A DNA stretch of 64,000 nucleotides from JALSRK01 sp964461995 (GTDB lineage Bacteria > Acidobacteriota > Terriglobia > Bryobacterales > Bryobacteraceae): the NCBI GenBank assembly GCA_964461995.1, contig CAYWXL010000004.1, positions 55,959-119,958 on the forward strand. The letters are read 5' to 3'. Position numbers and translations under genes: made by a program. The stretch's first letter is position 1; the number at the start of each line of letters is the position of its first letter. Of the stretch, positions 38,555 to 46,864 are shown piece by piece. Below the pieces are notes generated by a model. The model was not told the origin of the DNA and made no database searches. It saw only the letters and a program-made list of their open reading frames with translations.

Positions 38555-39078
38555 GGGCCATCCGTGAACAGGATCCCGCCCCGCCGGCACAGGAACCGCA
38601 ACACCGGCGGGATCACCGCGAGCTGAAGCGCCACACCCGGCAGCCCGTGCAGCAGCGCCGCGGACGCGACGAGCGGCTCGGGCAAGGAAAACGCGCGGGC
38701 CAACAGCCAAAGCAGACCAAAGGCCGTCGCTCGTCCGGCCGCGATTGCCGGAATCAGCACAGCCCACACATTCCGGCGCGCCGGCCGGCGGAACAGCGAA
38801 GCGATTGACGCCGTGACGAGCGCCTCCCCGGCAACCACCAGCGCCACCGGGGGGTACAGTGGCGGCATTCCAGTGGCTGCGGCTGAAAGAAGCGGAACCG
38901 CCAGCGCTGTCCCGGCGGCCCAGGGCAGGGGAGTGAGAAAGCCGTTGAGCAGCAGGGGCAGCAGCATCGGCAGGAACTGGCTGCCCAACCCCACCGCGTG
39001 AAACGCAACCGGTAGCGCCAGGGCCAAGGCCCCCGTGGCGGCGCTGATCACCATCGGTTGCAGCCGCACCGCATGCAT
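38551..39078 (-). CDS. ECF transporter S component (substrate-binding membrane subunit)
   Basis: A small polytopic membrane protein, 175 aa with about six hydrophobic segments. The block LGSQFLPMLLPLLLNGFLTPLPWAAGTALAVPLL followed by ATGMPPLYPPVALVVAGEAL resembles an ECF S-component family of undefined substrate. It is not BioY, ThiT or a typical full-length CbiM/NikM. The chosen start gives Met-His at the N-terminus; Met-His is also the metal-binding start of CbiM/NikM, but here that could be chance. It starts 8 nt after the TonB receptor gene and overlaps the methyltransferase gene. Confidence 0.75.
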   Translation of the reverse strand: MHAVRLQPMVISAATGALALALPVAFHAVGLGSQFLPMLLPLLLNGFLTPLPWAAGTALAVPLLSAAATGMPPLYPPVALVVAGEALVTASIASLFRRPARRNVWAVLIPAIAAGRATAFGLLWLLARAFSLPEPLVASAALLHGLPGVALQLAVIPPVLRFLCRRGGILFTDGP

Positions 39079-39086
39079 GGCGCTTG

Positions 39087-41084
39087 TCAGAACTGATACG
39101 TGAACCCACCCGAGCCGTTGATGCCCGGCATCGGGTAGCCGGTCACGACTTGGTAGTCCTCGTCGGTCCAATTGTCCAGTGTGGCGAAAAACGTTACGCG
39201 GCGCGAGGCCCGGAACGTGACTTTAGCCGAGGGCGCCGCGTAACCGCCGAGCTCGTCCTTTTTGCGGACGTCGGCCCAACGGGAGCTCACGGCCGTGCCG
39301 CCGGCATAAAGAAACACACGGCCCAGGGCCAGTTCCACGCCGTAGGTCGCCTTGTGCGCCGGGATGTAGGGTGCGCGGTTCGTCGAGCGCAGGTAGGCGT
39401 AGCCGCCGGTGAGTGTCAGATGGCTCGAAACCCGCCACCGGATGTCGGTCTCGGCGCCGCGGTTGATGGTGCGGCCAGCGTTGCGCAGCTCCAGATTCGG
39501 CCAGCGCCCCTGGACGACGATCATGTTATCGAGGTCGGCGTAGTAGCCGGTGACGGATGCGGCGAACGTGCGAGCGGGCCGGAACCGTAGCGAAAGCTCG
39601 TAATGCCAAAGACGCTCGGGCTCCAACGCCGGGTTCGGGGCGGGGAAGAGGTAGAGCTCCCGGATGGTGGGGTTGCGGAAGCCACGGGCCACGGAGAGGC
39701 CGACCGACCAGGCTTCGCTGAGCCGCCCGGTCATCTGGAACTCCGGCACCGCGATGCCGCCGAAGATCGAATTGTGCTCGCCCCGCAACCCGCCCAAGAG
39801 GGTCAGCCGCGGCGTAGGGCTCCAGTGCAGGCGGCCGAAGCCGGCCGTGGCCGTGCCGAAGTGGCGGCCGAAATCGCGTCCGAAGCGGACATTCCAGCCT
39901 TGGCCGCCGTAGTCCACGAAGTCGCCGCCTGCCTCGAGCATCAGGCCGGGCGTCAAGAGGATGCTCTCGTGAACGCGCGCGCCCAGCGTGCGGTCGTTCG
40001 AGCGCCAGCCGTCGGAGATGTGATGGTGGCCCCAGCTTCCGAAGGCCCGCAGGGCGCCCCAAGCGCGGGAGCCGTTGTTCTCGAGGTTCCAACTGAAGCC
40101 GCCGCGGCCCACCGAGGCCCAATTGCCCGGCGGACGCCCGATGGGTCCGGGATCCTCGACGACAAAGTGCCCGTACCGCCCCCGCAGAGTAGTCTTCCAC
40201 AGAGGGCTGATCTGGTAGCCAACGGCAAGCGTCCCGTCCTGGTTGCGGAAGTGCGAGACCGGGCGGTGGCCGTTGGTGTGATCCACGCCGGCGGTGACGT
40301 GGTAGAACCAGCGGTCGAAGCCGGCGCCGTGTTTCAAGCGGTACTGGCCGGTCCAGTAGCTGCCGAGGCTCGCCGTGAGTTCCGTGTGGAAGCCTTCCAC
40401 CGGTTCCGCGGGCTGGATGTCGATCACCCCGCCCATCGCATTCGAGCCGTACAAGACCGAGGCCGGCCCTTTGTAAACGGCCACGGAGGCAGCGTCCGGC
40501 AGGCTGTAGAAGTCCGGCAGCGGATGCCCCATCATACCCATGTAATCCGGCCGGCCGTCGATCACCACCAGGACGCCCGTGTTCGGCGAATTGCCCACGC
40601 CGCGGATGGAGACCTGGCCGGTGCCGCCCTGGGCGATGCCGTAGCCCATGACGCCCCGCCGGGTGACGAAGGCGCTGGGGACGAGACGATCGACAGCGTC
40701 AAAGACCGTTCGCACGCCGGTGCGGCTGATCTTGACGGAGCCGGCAAGCACCGGCCCGGCAGTCAGTTCCTCGGGCCCGGCCACAACCTCGACCGTTGAA
40801 TGCACCGGTTCCGGCGCCAGCGCCACCGTCAGTTCGCCCGAGTCCGGCGTCACGCGGAGATAGGCCGTCTGGAAACCCGCCGCCGTAACCCGGACCGCCG
40901 CGGGAAAGGGGCCGTCAATCAGAGCTAGCCCCTCCTCGTCGGCGACGAAGGTCCGGCCGTGCGCTACGGCCGCCGCGCCGGGGATGGGCCGTCCGCTCGA
41001 GTCCACTATCCGGAGCCGTTTCTGCGAGGCGGCGCAGGTGAGAGAAAACAGGAGAATCAGAACCCAAACACGCAAATACGGCAT
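39087..41084 (-). CDS. TonB-dependent outer membrane receptor
   Basis: An outer membrane barrel that imports a scarce ligand with TonB energy. The 665-aa product has a signal peptide and a carboxypeptidase-like N-terminal domain (about residues 22-90). A plug follows (about 105-215), with QVSIRGVGNSPNTGVLVVIDG and VAVYKGPASVLYGSNAMGGVIDI. A BtuB/CirA-type barrel ends with a C-terminal Phe. The barrel start is rich in His and Tyr. It is the first gene of the operon with the S component, methyltransferase, T component and ATPase. A NikR-like palindrome lies 9 nt before its start codon. Confidence 0.93.
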   Translation of the reverse strand: MPYLRVWVLILLFSLTCAASQKRLRIVDSSGRPIPGAAAVAHGRTFVADEEGLALIDGPFPAAVRVTAAGFQTAYLRVTPDSGELTVALAPEPVHSTVEVVAGPEELTAGPVLAGSVKISRTGVRTVFDAVDRLVPSAFVTRRGVMGYGIAQGGTGQVSIRGVGNSPNTGVLVVIDGRPDYMGMMGHPLPDFYSLPDAASVAVYKGPASVLYGSNAMGGVIDIQPAEPVEGFHTELTASLGSYWTGQYRLKHGAGFDRWFYHVTAGVDHTNGHRPVSHFRNQDGTLAVGYQISPLWKTTLRGRYGHFVVEDPGPIGRPPGNWASVGRGGFSWNLENNGSRAWGALRAFGSWGHHHISDGWRSNDRTLGARVHESILLTPGLMLEAGGDFVDYGGQGWNVRFGRDFGRHFGTATAGFGRLHWSPTPRLTLLGGLRGEHNSIFGGIAVPEFQMTGRLSEAWSVGLSVARGFRNPTIRELYLFPAPNPALEPERLWHYELSLRFRPARTFAASVTGYYADLDNMIVVQGRWPNLELRNAGRTINRGAETDIRWRVSSHLTLTGGYAYLRSTNRAPYIPAHKATYGVELALGRVFLYAGGTAVSSRWADVRKKDELGGYAAPSAKVTFRASRRVTFFATLDNWTDEDYQVVTGYPMPGINGSGGFTYQF

Positions 41085-41093
41085 GGATCGATC

Positions 41094-41120
41094 GTAGCAC
41101 TAATATCATATTCGTGCTAC
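41094..41120. promoter_or_regulatory. 27-bp near-perfect palindrome with NikR-box geometry
   Basis: GTAGCAC-N13-GTGCTAC. The 13-bp spacer is also palindromic apart from one pair (TAATAT C ATATTC), so 12 of 13 pairs match. It sits 9-36 nt upstream of the TonB receptor start and overlaps a possible minus-strand -10 (TATGAT). Two 7-bp half-sites 13-14 bp apart is the architecture known for NikR operators (GTATGAC-N13/14-GTCATAC and variants). Binding by NikR is inferred, not shown. Confidence 0.65.
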
Positions 41121-41232
41121 CAACGGCCGGCCTCGCTGCGCATCCTCTCCATCGCGGCGCAACAAACCTCGCCAGACCTCCCGATTCCTCCCGCGATTAC
41201 GATAGTCTGGAAAGGAACTGCGGAGCGGACCG

Positions 41233-42783
41233 ATGCGCGCTGTGCTTCGTTTGCTGCTGTTCGCGATCGTCGCCGCCGGAGCCTCGGCGGCCGAGGACCT
41301 TTGGAAGCTGGCACGGCGCAAGGCCGACATCCACCGCTTTTCGACTCTTTTCACCGCCCAAAACGTTCGGGACTACCTCAGCACCGACGAGGGCATCACC
41401 GAGGCCCTGAAATGGTGCCGCCGCAACGGAATCACCAAGGTCTATCTCGAGACGTACCGCTCGCGGTACCGGGCTTCCCGGGAAACGCTTCTCAAGGCCA
41501 AGGAGCGCTTCCGCCGCGCCGGATTCCTGGTTTCCGGGTGCGTCACGACCACCCGCATTGGGAAAATCTCCAACGGCTGGAACCTCATCTCCTGCTACAC
41601 GAACGAGCGCACGCAGAAGGAACTGCAGGAGATTTTCGAGTACACGGCCGGGATTTTCGACGAAATCATGATCGATGATTTCTTCTTCACGGATTGTACC
41701 GACGAAGAGTGCGACCAGGCGCGGCGAGCGCGTAAAGTAACCGTGGCGGGGCGCACCTTCCCCGTCGCCGCGGAAGATTGGGAGCACTACCGCAGCGAGC
41801 TCATGTTGCGCGTCGCCGAGCGCCTCGTGATCGGGCCCGCCAAGGCTGTGAATCCGCGGGTGAAGCTGATCATCAAGTACCCGCAGTGGTATGACCGCTT
41901 CCACGAGCGCGGCTACGACGTCGTCCGGGAAACCGCGGTTTTCGACCGCATCTGGGTGGGAACCGAAACGCGCGACCGTGGTCCCCGGCGGGGGCGGATG
42001 CAGTTCGCCGCGTATTTCTTGATGCGCTGGCTCGGGGGCATTGGAGGGGAGAAGACCGGCGGCGGGTGGTTCGATCCCCTGCGGACCACCGAGAAGACTT
42101 ACGTCGAACAGGCCCGGCAAACCGTATTGGGCGGCGCGAAGGAGTCGATGCTGTTCAGCTACGGCGCGCTGCACGTGAACTTCGGTCCAGAAGATGTGGC
42201 TGCCTTGCGGGCGGTAATCCCAGAGCTGCTGGACGTGGCGGCGGAGGTCCAGCGCCGGCGGCCGGCGGGGATCGCCGCGTACAAGCCGCCGAACAGTCCG
42301 CCCGACGATGACGAGTACATTTTCGATCACGTCGGCATGTTGGGGTTCCCACTCGTGCCGGTTCACACCTTCCCCGGGGATGCCAAGGCGATCTTCCTCT
42401 CGATGCATGCCGTTACCGACAAAGACCTTGGGCCGAAGCTCTCGGAGTTCCTCGCCACTGGCAAGCCTGTGCTCGTGACCGAGAGCCTCGGGCGGCGGTT
42501 GAGCGGAAAATGGAAGCTGAACGCCGAGAACCTCTACGTGCTGCGCGCCGGAGCAAGGCCGGACCAGTTGCTCGAAATGTCTCAGTCGAAGCTGGACGCC
42601 TTGCGCCAGGTGATGCTTGAGCCTTTCGGCGTTACTTTCCAGTCGCCGCCCGGTGTCGGCTTCTACCTGTTTTCCGACGGGAGTTGGGTGGTGGAGAATT
42701 TCAACGACCGCGGCGTCACGGTCAAGATCGACGGCGATCTCCTCACTTTAGGTCCACGTGCCTGGGCGTACCGCTGGAAATAA
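41233..42783 (+). CDS. Exported protein of unknown function, possible TIM-barrel glycosidase
   Basis: A 516-aa exported protein with a signal peptide (LRLLLFAIVAAGASAA). The first 330 residues read like an alpha/beta barrel: a strand with GITKVYLETYRSRYRA, an acidic DEIMIDDFFFTDC block at the C-end of a strand, VKLIIKYPQWYDRF and a SMLFSYGALHVNF strand. This resembles putative glycoside hydrolases of unclassified type. The last 180 residues look like a beta domain that ends in WAYRWK. The two Asp of IDDFF would be candidate catalytic or metal residues. No family could be assigned with confidence. Confidence 0.6.
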   Translation: MRAVLRLLLFAIVAAGASAAEDLWKLARRKADIHRFSTLFTAQNVRDYLSTDEGITEALKWCRRNGITKVYLETYRSRYRASRETLLKAKERFRRAGFLVSGCVTTTRIGKISNGWNLISCYTNERTQKELQEIFEYTAGIFDEIMIDDFFFTDCTDEECDQARRARKVTVAGRTFPVAAEDWEHYRSELMLRVAERLVIGPAKAVNPRVKLIIKYPQWYDRFHERGYDVVRETAVFDRIWVGTETRDRGPRRGRMQFAAYFLMRWLGGIGGEKTGGGWFDPLRTTEKTYVEQARQTVLGGAKESMLFSYGALHVNFGPEDVAALRAVIPELLDVAAEVQRRRPAGIAAYKPPNSPPDDDEYIFDHVGMLGFPLVPVHTFPGDAKAIFLSMHAVTDKDLGPKLSEFLATGKPVLVTESLGRRLSGKWKLNAENLYVLRAGARPDQLLEMSQSKLDALRQVMLEPFGVTFQSPPGVGFYLFSDGSWVVENFNDRGVTVKIDGDLLTLGPRAWAYRWK

Positions 42784-42796
42784 CCGTGGCTTCTTG

Positions 42797-42802
42797 TAGA
42801 AT
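42797..42802 (+). promoter_or_regulatory. Candidate -10 box of the sulfatase at 42833
   Basis: TAGAAT with a T-rich upstream edge, 30 nt before the start codon and upstream of a GGAAAGGAGA ribosome site. No clear -35 was seen. Confidence 0.4.
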
Positions 42803-42832
42803 GGGTGGCCGGAAAGGAGAGATTGCGGTCTG

Positions 42833-44359
42833 ATGGAGACCCGGAGACGGTTCCTGGCGGGTTTGAGCGGCTTTCCCGCGATTCTAAAACTTACAAGCTG
42901 CGGCGGACGGGCGAAACGCCCCAACATCTTGTTCGCGATTTCTGACGACCAGTCGTTCCCTCACACGAGCGCCAGCGGCGACCCGGTGGTCAAGACGCCG
43001 GCGTTTGACCGGGTGGCCGAAAAGGGCGTTCTGTTCACGAACGCCATTTGCGGGTCTCCCGGCTGCGCGCCGTCGCGCGCGTCGATCCTCACCGGCCGGG
43101 GCCACTGGCAACTGGAAGAGGCCGGCACCCATGCCAGCTATTTCCCCACGAAGTTCATGGGTCAAGTCTACCCCGACATTCTAGAGGAGGCGGGCTATCA
43201 TGTCGGATACACAGGCAAGGGGGCGGGCCCGGCGAATTTCAAGGGGTGGCCTCACAACCCGGCCGGCAAGCCATACCAGGACAGGAAGTTCGGCCACGTC
43301 CCCGAAGGCATCCGCAACATCGATTACGCCGCCAACTTCGCGGATTTCCTCGCTGATCGGCCGTCCGGGCAGCCCTTCTGCTTCTGGTACGGAGCCAGCG
43401 AGCCGCACCGGCGCTACAAGCAAGGCGTCGGATTGGAGTCCGGCAAGAAACTCGAGGACGTTATCGTTCCGCCTTTTCTCCCGGATTGCGACGTGGTCCG
43501 CAGCGACATCCTGGACTACTACGTCGAAGTCGAGTGGTTCGATACGCAACTGGGCAAGATGCTCGACATGCTCGACGAGGCCGGCGAGCTGGAAAACACG
43601 CTCGTCGTCGTCACTTCCGACAACGGCATGCCGTTCCCCCGGGCCAAGGCGTTCATGTACGAGTACGGCATCCATTTGCCGCTGGCGGTCGCCTGGCCAG
43701 CGGCGTTCCCGGGCGGGAGACAGGTCGATGACTTGATCAGCTTCATGGACTTTGCGCCGACGTTCCTGGAGGCTGCGGGGCTGCCCGTGCCGGAGGTGAT
43801 GACCGGCCGCAGCTTCCTCGACGTGCTCCGGTCCGGCAAGTCCGGCATCGTGGACCAGACCCGCAGCCGGGCGCTGTCCGGACGGGAGCGGCACTCGCAC
43901 TCTCGTTTCGACAACCTCGGCTACCCCAGCCGGGCGCTCCGCACTCACGAGTACCTGTATATCCGCAATTTCGCCCCGGAACGCTATCCCGCCGGCGACC
44001 CGCCCGGCTATTACGACATCGACGATTCGCCCTCGAAACGGTACCTGCTCGAGCACAAGGACGAGCCCGGCGTGAGGGAACTCTTCGAGTTGACGTGCGG
44101 GAAGAATCCGGCCGAGCAGCTATACGACATCCGCAAGGATCCCGGCTGTTTGAAGAACCTCGCCGATTCCCCTGAGCACGCCCAAGTGAAGGCCACGCTC
44201 AAGAAAGAACTCGAGGACACTTTGCTCGCCCAGGGTGATCCTCGCCTGACGGGCAACGGTGACGTCTGGGAGAGCTATCCCAGATTTAACGTGATGCGGC
44301 CGCAACTGGGGGGCTTCGCCGAGAAGGGTAAGTACAACCCGGCTTACCAGCGGAAGTGA
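42833..44359 (+). CDS. Exported sulfatase (CAPSR type), probable lipoprotein
   Basis: A sulfate-ester hydrolase of 508 aa. The leader has a twin-Arg TRRRFLAG and a lipobox-like LTSC, so it may be a Tat-exported lipoprotein. The formylglycine motif is PGCAPSRASILTGR with Cys78; metal-binding SDDQSFPH and TSDNGMPFPRAK supply the Asp/Asn ligands. The C-terminal half has a long insertion typical of the N-sulfoglucosamine sulfohydrolase-like branch (heparan sulfamidase-like), but the substrate is unproven. It follows the unknown exported protein by 49 nt. Confidence 0.92.
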   Translation: METRRRFLAGLSGFPAILKLTSCGGRAKRPNILFAISDDQSFPHTSASGDPVVKTPAFDRVAEKGVLFTNAICGSPGCAPSRASILTGRGHWQLEEAGTHASYFPTKFMGQVYPDILEEAGYHVGYTGKGAGPANFKGWPHNPAGKPYQDRKFGHVPEGIRNIDYAANFADFLADRPSGQPFCFWYGASEPHRRYKQGVGLESGKKLEDVIVPPFLPDCDVVRSDILDYYVEVEWFDTQLGKMLDMLDEAGELENTLVVVTSDNGMPFPRAKAFMYEYGIHLPLAVAWPAAFPGGRQVDDLISFMDFAPTFLEAAGLPVPEVMTGRSFLDVLRSGKSGIVDQTRSRALSGRERHSHSRFDNLGYPSRALRTHEYLYIRNFAPERYPAGDPPGYYDIDDSPSKRYLLEHKDEPGVRELFELTCGKNPAEQLYDIRKDPGCLKNLADSPEHAQVKATLKKELEDTLLAQGDPRLTGNGDVWESYPRFNVMRPQLGGFAEKGKYNPAYQRK

Positions 44360-44378
44360 AACCGCGGTCCGGGGCGCC

Positions 44379-45158
44379 TCAGCCGCCGAAGCGCGGCTTG
44401 CGTTTTTCGAGGAATGCCCGGGCGCCCTCCTGCGCATCCGGGCTTGCCGCCGTGAGACCGCCCAGAGCTGCTTCATAGGCCAGCGCGTCGGCGAAAGGCA
44501 TGTCCCGGCCGTGATAGACGGCCTCCAGGACCAGGGCGAGCGCTTCTCGGGAGTTTTCGAGGATCTGCGCCGCCAGCTCCCGTGCTCGTTCCAGCGCCCG
44601 CCCCGCTGGGGCGACGGCGTTCACCAGGCCGATCCACCGCGCTTCCTCGGCGTTCACCGGCTCGCCCGTCAGCATCATTTCCAGCGCCTTGCCGAGACCG
44701 ACGAGGCGCGGCAGCCGCTGGGAGCCGCCGTTGCCCGGGATCCAGCCGATCTTCACTTCGGGCTGGCCCAGCCGCGCCCGTTCGTCGGCCACCCGCAGGT
44801 GGCAGGCCATGGCCAGCTCGAGGCCGGCCCCGAGAGCGTAGCCGTTGATTGCCGCGATCACCGGCTTGCGCGTGGCTTCGATCCTCCCGAACACACGCTG
44901 GCCCAGAGCGCACCAGTCGCGCCCGCCGCGCGCGTCCAGTTCCGCAATGGCGGCGATGTCGGCTCCGGCGACGAACGCCCGATCCCCGGCTCCGGTGATG
45001 ACGATCGCCCCGGCCTCCGGGTTGCCGCTCAGCTCCTCGAAGCAGGCTTCCAGACTGAGGAAGGTTTCCCGGTCCAGAGCGTTGCGCTTTTCCGGGCGGT
45101 TGATCGTCACTGTCGCAATGCCGTCTGCAACATCGACGATGAGGTTCGGATAAGGCAT
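44379..45158 (-). CDS. Enoyl-CoA hydratase
   Basis: A crotonase-fold enzyme that hydrates enoyl-CoA, probably in fatty acid or branched amino acid breakdown. The 259-aa product has the oxyanion-hole block FVAGADIAAIAELD and both catalytic Glu residues, in GAGLELAMACH and LGQPEVKIGWIPGNGG, spaced 20 residues apart as in mitochondrial ECHS1. The ATG at 45158 gives the usual N-terminus (NLIVDVADGIATVTINRPEKRNAL). The CoA-transferase gene lies 5 nt upstream on the same strand, so the two are co-expressed. Confidence 0.94.
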   Translation of the reverse strand: MPYPNLIVDVADGIATVTINRPEKRNALDRETFLSLEACFEELSGNPEAGAIVITGAGDRAFVAGADIAAIAELDARGGRDWCALGQRVFGRIEATRKPVIAAINGYALGAGLELAMACHLRVADERARLGQPEVKIGWIPGNGGSQRLPRLVGLGKALEMMLTGEPVNAEEARWIGLVNAVAPAGRALERARELAAQILENSREALALVLEAVYHGRDMPFADALAYEAALGGLTAASPDAQEGARAFLEKRKPRFGG

Positions 45159-45163
45159 GGGAT

Positions 45164-46723
45164 TCAGGCTCCGTAATGCCGGAACAAGCGTTCCGGCAGC
45201 AGTTCTTCGCGGAACAACTCTTCGGGCATCGTCCGGAGGGGCTCGGCCAGGCGCGGTCGGAAGCCCATCTGCGGGTAGAGATCACGTTCCAGGTCGATGC
45301 CCGGCGCAACTTCCTCCAGCACGATGCCCCCCTCCGCCAGCCGGAACACCGCCGCCTCGGTGACGTAGAGCACCTCCTGGCGCTGCGCGAGGGCGTAGCG
45401 GGCGCTGAAGGTGATCTGCAGGACGTCCTCGACGAACTTCGGCTTGCCGTGGGCGGCGTACCGGATGCCGCCGGAGGCGATCTCGGGTTTCGCTTTCACC
45501 GCCAGGGTGCCGCAGAAGACGACCTTGCGCGCCCGCTGGTGGATGTCGATGAAGCCGCCAGTGCCGATGACGGTCTCGCCGAGCTTCGAGACGTTCACGT
45601 TGCCGTGGCGGTCCACCTGCAGGAAACCGAGATAGGCCTGGTCCACGCCCCGGCCCTGGTAGAAGTCGAACATGTGGGTGGTTTCCAGGATCGCCTGGGC
45701 GTTGTAGGAAGCGCCGAAGTCCAGTCCCTCGGCAGGGATGCCGCCGAACTGGCCGTGCTCGATGGTCGGGAGGATCGTGTGGGCGAGGCCCTGTTCCCGC
45801 GCCACCTTCACCACGCCGTCCGGCATGCCGAAGCCGACGTTCAGCACCGCGCCGGGGGCCAGCTCGAGGGCCGCCCGCCGGGCGATCACCTTGCGGATGC
45901 TCAGGGGAAACGGCGGGAAGTCGCTCTCCGGCCTCACGGCGTCCCCGTTCAGCGTGGGGTCGAAGTCGATCTGGAAGGTCATGCCTTGGTCCGGATCGTG
46001 AACCAAGTAATCCACAAAGCAGCCCGGCGCCACCACTCGCTGGGGGTGAATGGCGCCTTTCTTCACGAGGTTCCGAACCACGGCGATCGTAATCCCGCCG
46101 GCGGTTTTGGCGGCCTGGGCCAACGGGCAGTTGTGCCAAAAGCCTGCCTCGCCGGTCATGCCCAGATTGCCCAGGGGATCGGCCTCCCAGGCATGGATCA
46201 AAGCGACGTCGATCGGGATGGTCCGGTAGAAGAGCCACTGCCGTCCGTCCCGTTCGACGAGCTCCACGAGGTCCTCGGTGGCCCGTTCGTTCAGTTTGCC
46301 GCCTTCCAGCCGTGGATCGACGAACGTCTCCAACCCGACGTGGGTCATCCAGCCTGGCGAGCCCGCCGCAGCCGTGTGGAACAACTGGGTGATCACCCCG
46401 GCAGGCAGACAATAAGCCTCGAAAGCGTTCTGGGCCGCCAGCTTCGCCATCGACGGGGCCATGGACCAGTGGCCGCCGACCACCCGTTTGTACATCCCTG
46501 GAAAAGCCATGTGCTCCAGGCCGCGGTCCTTCTGGTTACCGACGCCGAAGGCATGAACCAGCGTCAGCTCGCGAGGATGGCCGGTGCGCCGGAACCGTTC
46601 GCCGAGCGCTTTCAACAAAAGATCCGGAATGGCGTGGCCGGCGCCCGAGCCGCCGATGCCAATAGTCGCGCCGTCCGGGATCCGGGAGACCGCTTCTTCT
46701 GCGGAGAGAACCGGTTTGGTCAT
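45164..46723 (-). CDS. Acyl-CoA transferase (propionate/acetate CoA-transferase family)
   Basis: A class I CoA-transferase with fused alpha and beta halves, moving CoA between short acyl groups. The 519-aa product has a GIGGSGAGHAIPDLL substrate block in the first half and the catalytic Glu block TIEHGQFGGIPAEG in the second, plus NVGFGMPDGVVKVA. ATG 46723 is preferred over an upstream TTG because homology starts at TKPVLSAEEAVSRI. Paired with enoyl-CoA hydratase, it fits use of short or branched acyl acids; the exact acids are not known. Confidence 0.92.
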   Translation of the reverse strand: MTKPVLSAEEAVSRIPDGATIGIGGSGAGHAIPDLLLKALGERFRRTGHPRELTLVHAFGVGNQKDRGLEHMAFPGMYKRVVGGHWSMAPSMAKLAAQNAFEAYCLPAGVITQLFHTAAAGSPGWMTHVGLETFVDPRLEGGKLNERATEDLVELVERDGRQWLFYRTIPIDVALIHAWEADPLGNLGMTGEAGFWHNCPLAQAAKTAGGITIAVVRNLVKKGAIHPQRVVAPGCFVDYLVHDPDQGMTFQIDFDPTLNGDAVRPESDFPPFPLSIRKVIARRAALELAPGAVLNVGFGMPDGVVKVAREQGLAHTILPTIEHGQFGGIPAEGLDFGASYNAQAILETTHMFDFYQGRGVDQAYLGFLQVDRHGNVNVSKLGETVIGTGGFIDIHQRARKVVFCGTLAVKAKPEIASGGIRYAAHGKPKFVEDVLQITFSARYALAQRQEVLYVTEAAVFRLAEGGIVLEEVAPGIDLERDLYPQMGFRPRLAEPLRTMPEELFREELLPERLFRHYGA

Positions 46724-46823
46724 AAGAACTGGCGTGCCGGTCCAGTATATCAACGGCGGCTCGGGGCCCGGGACCAGCCACTTTGCGGGACCACCGCGGC
46801 GGTGTCCGGCCGCTGGCCTTTGT

Positions 46824-46829
46824 TATGAT
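46824..46829 (+). promoter_or_regulatory. Candidate -10 box of the M28 peptidase gene
   Basis: TATGAT 35 nt before the ATG at 46865. A divergent TATACT lies on the minus strand at 46744-46749 before the CoA-transferase gene. Neither has a clear -35. Confidence 0.35.
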
Positions 46830-46864
46830 CAAGCCAAGAAGTCCCTTCTGGTGCAATCGATTCC

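Noticed and set aside
41121..41232. Cobalamin riboswitch upstream of the TonB receptor gene
   Set aside because: The gap is too short and no B12-box or other conserved riboswitch segment was seen; a DNA palindrome is present instead.
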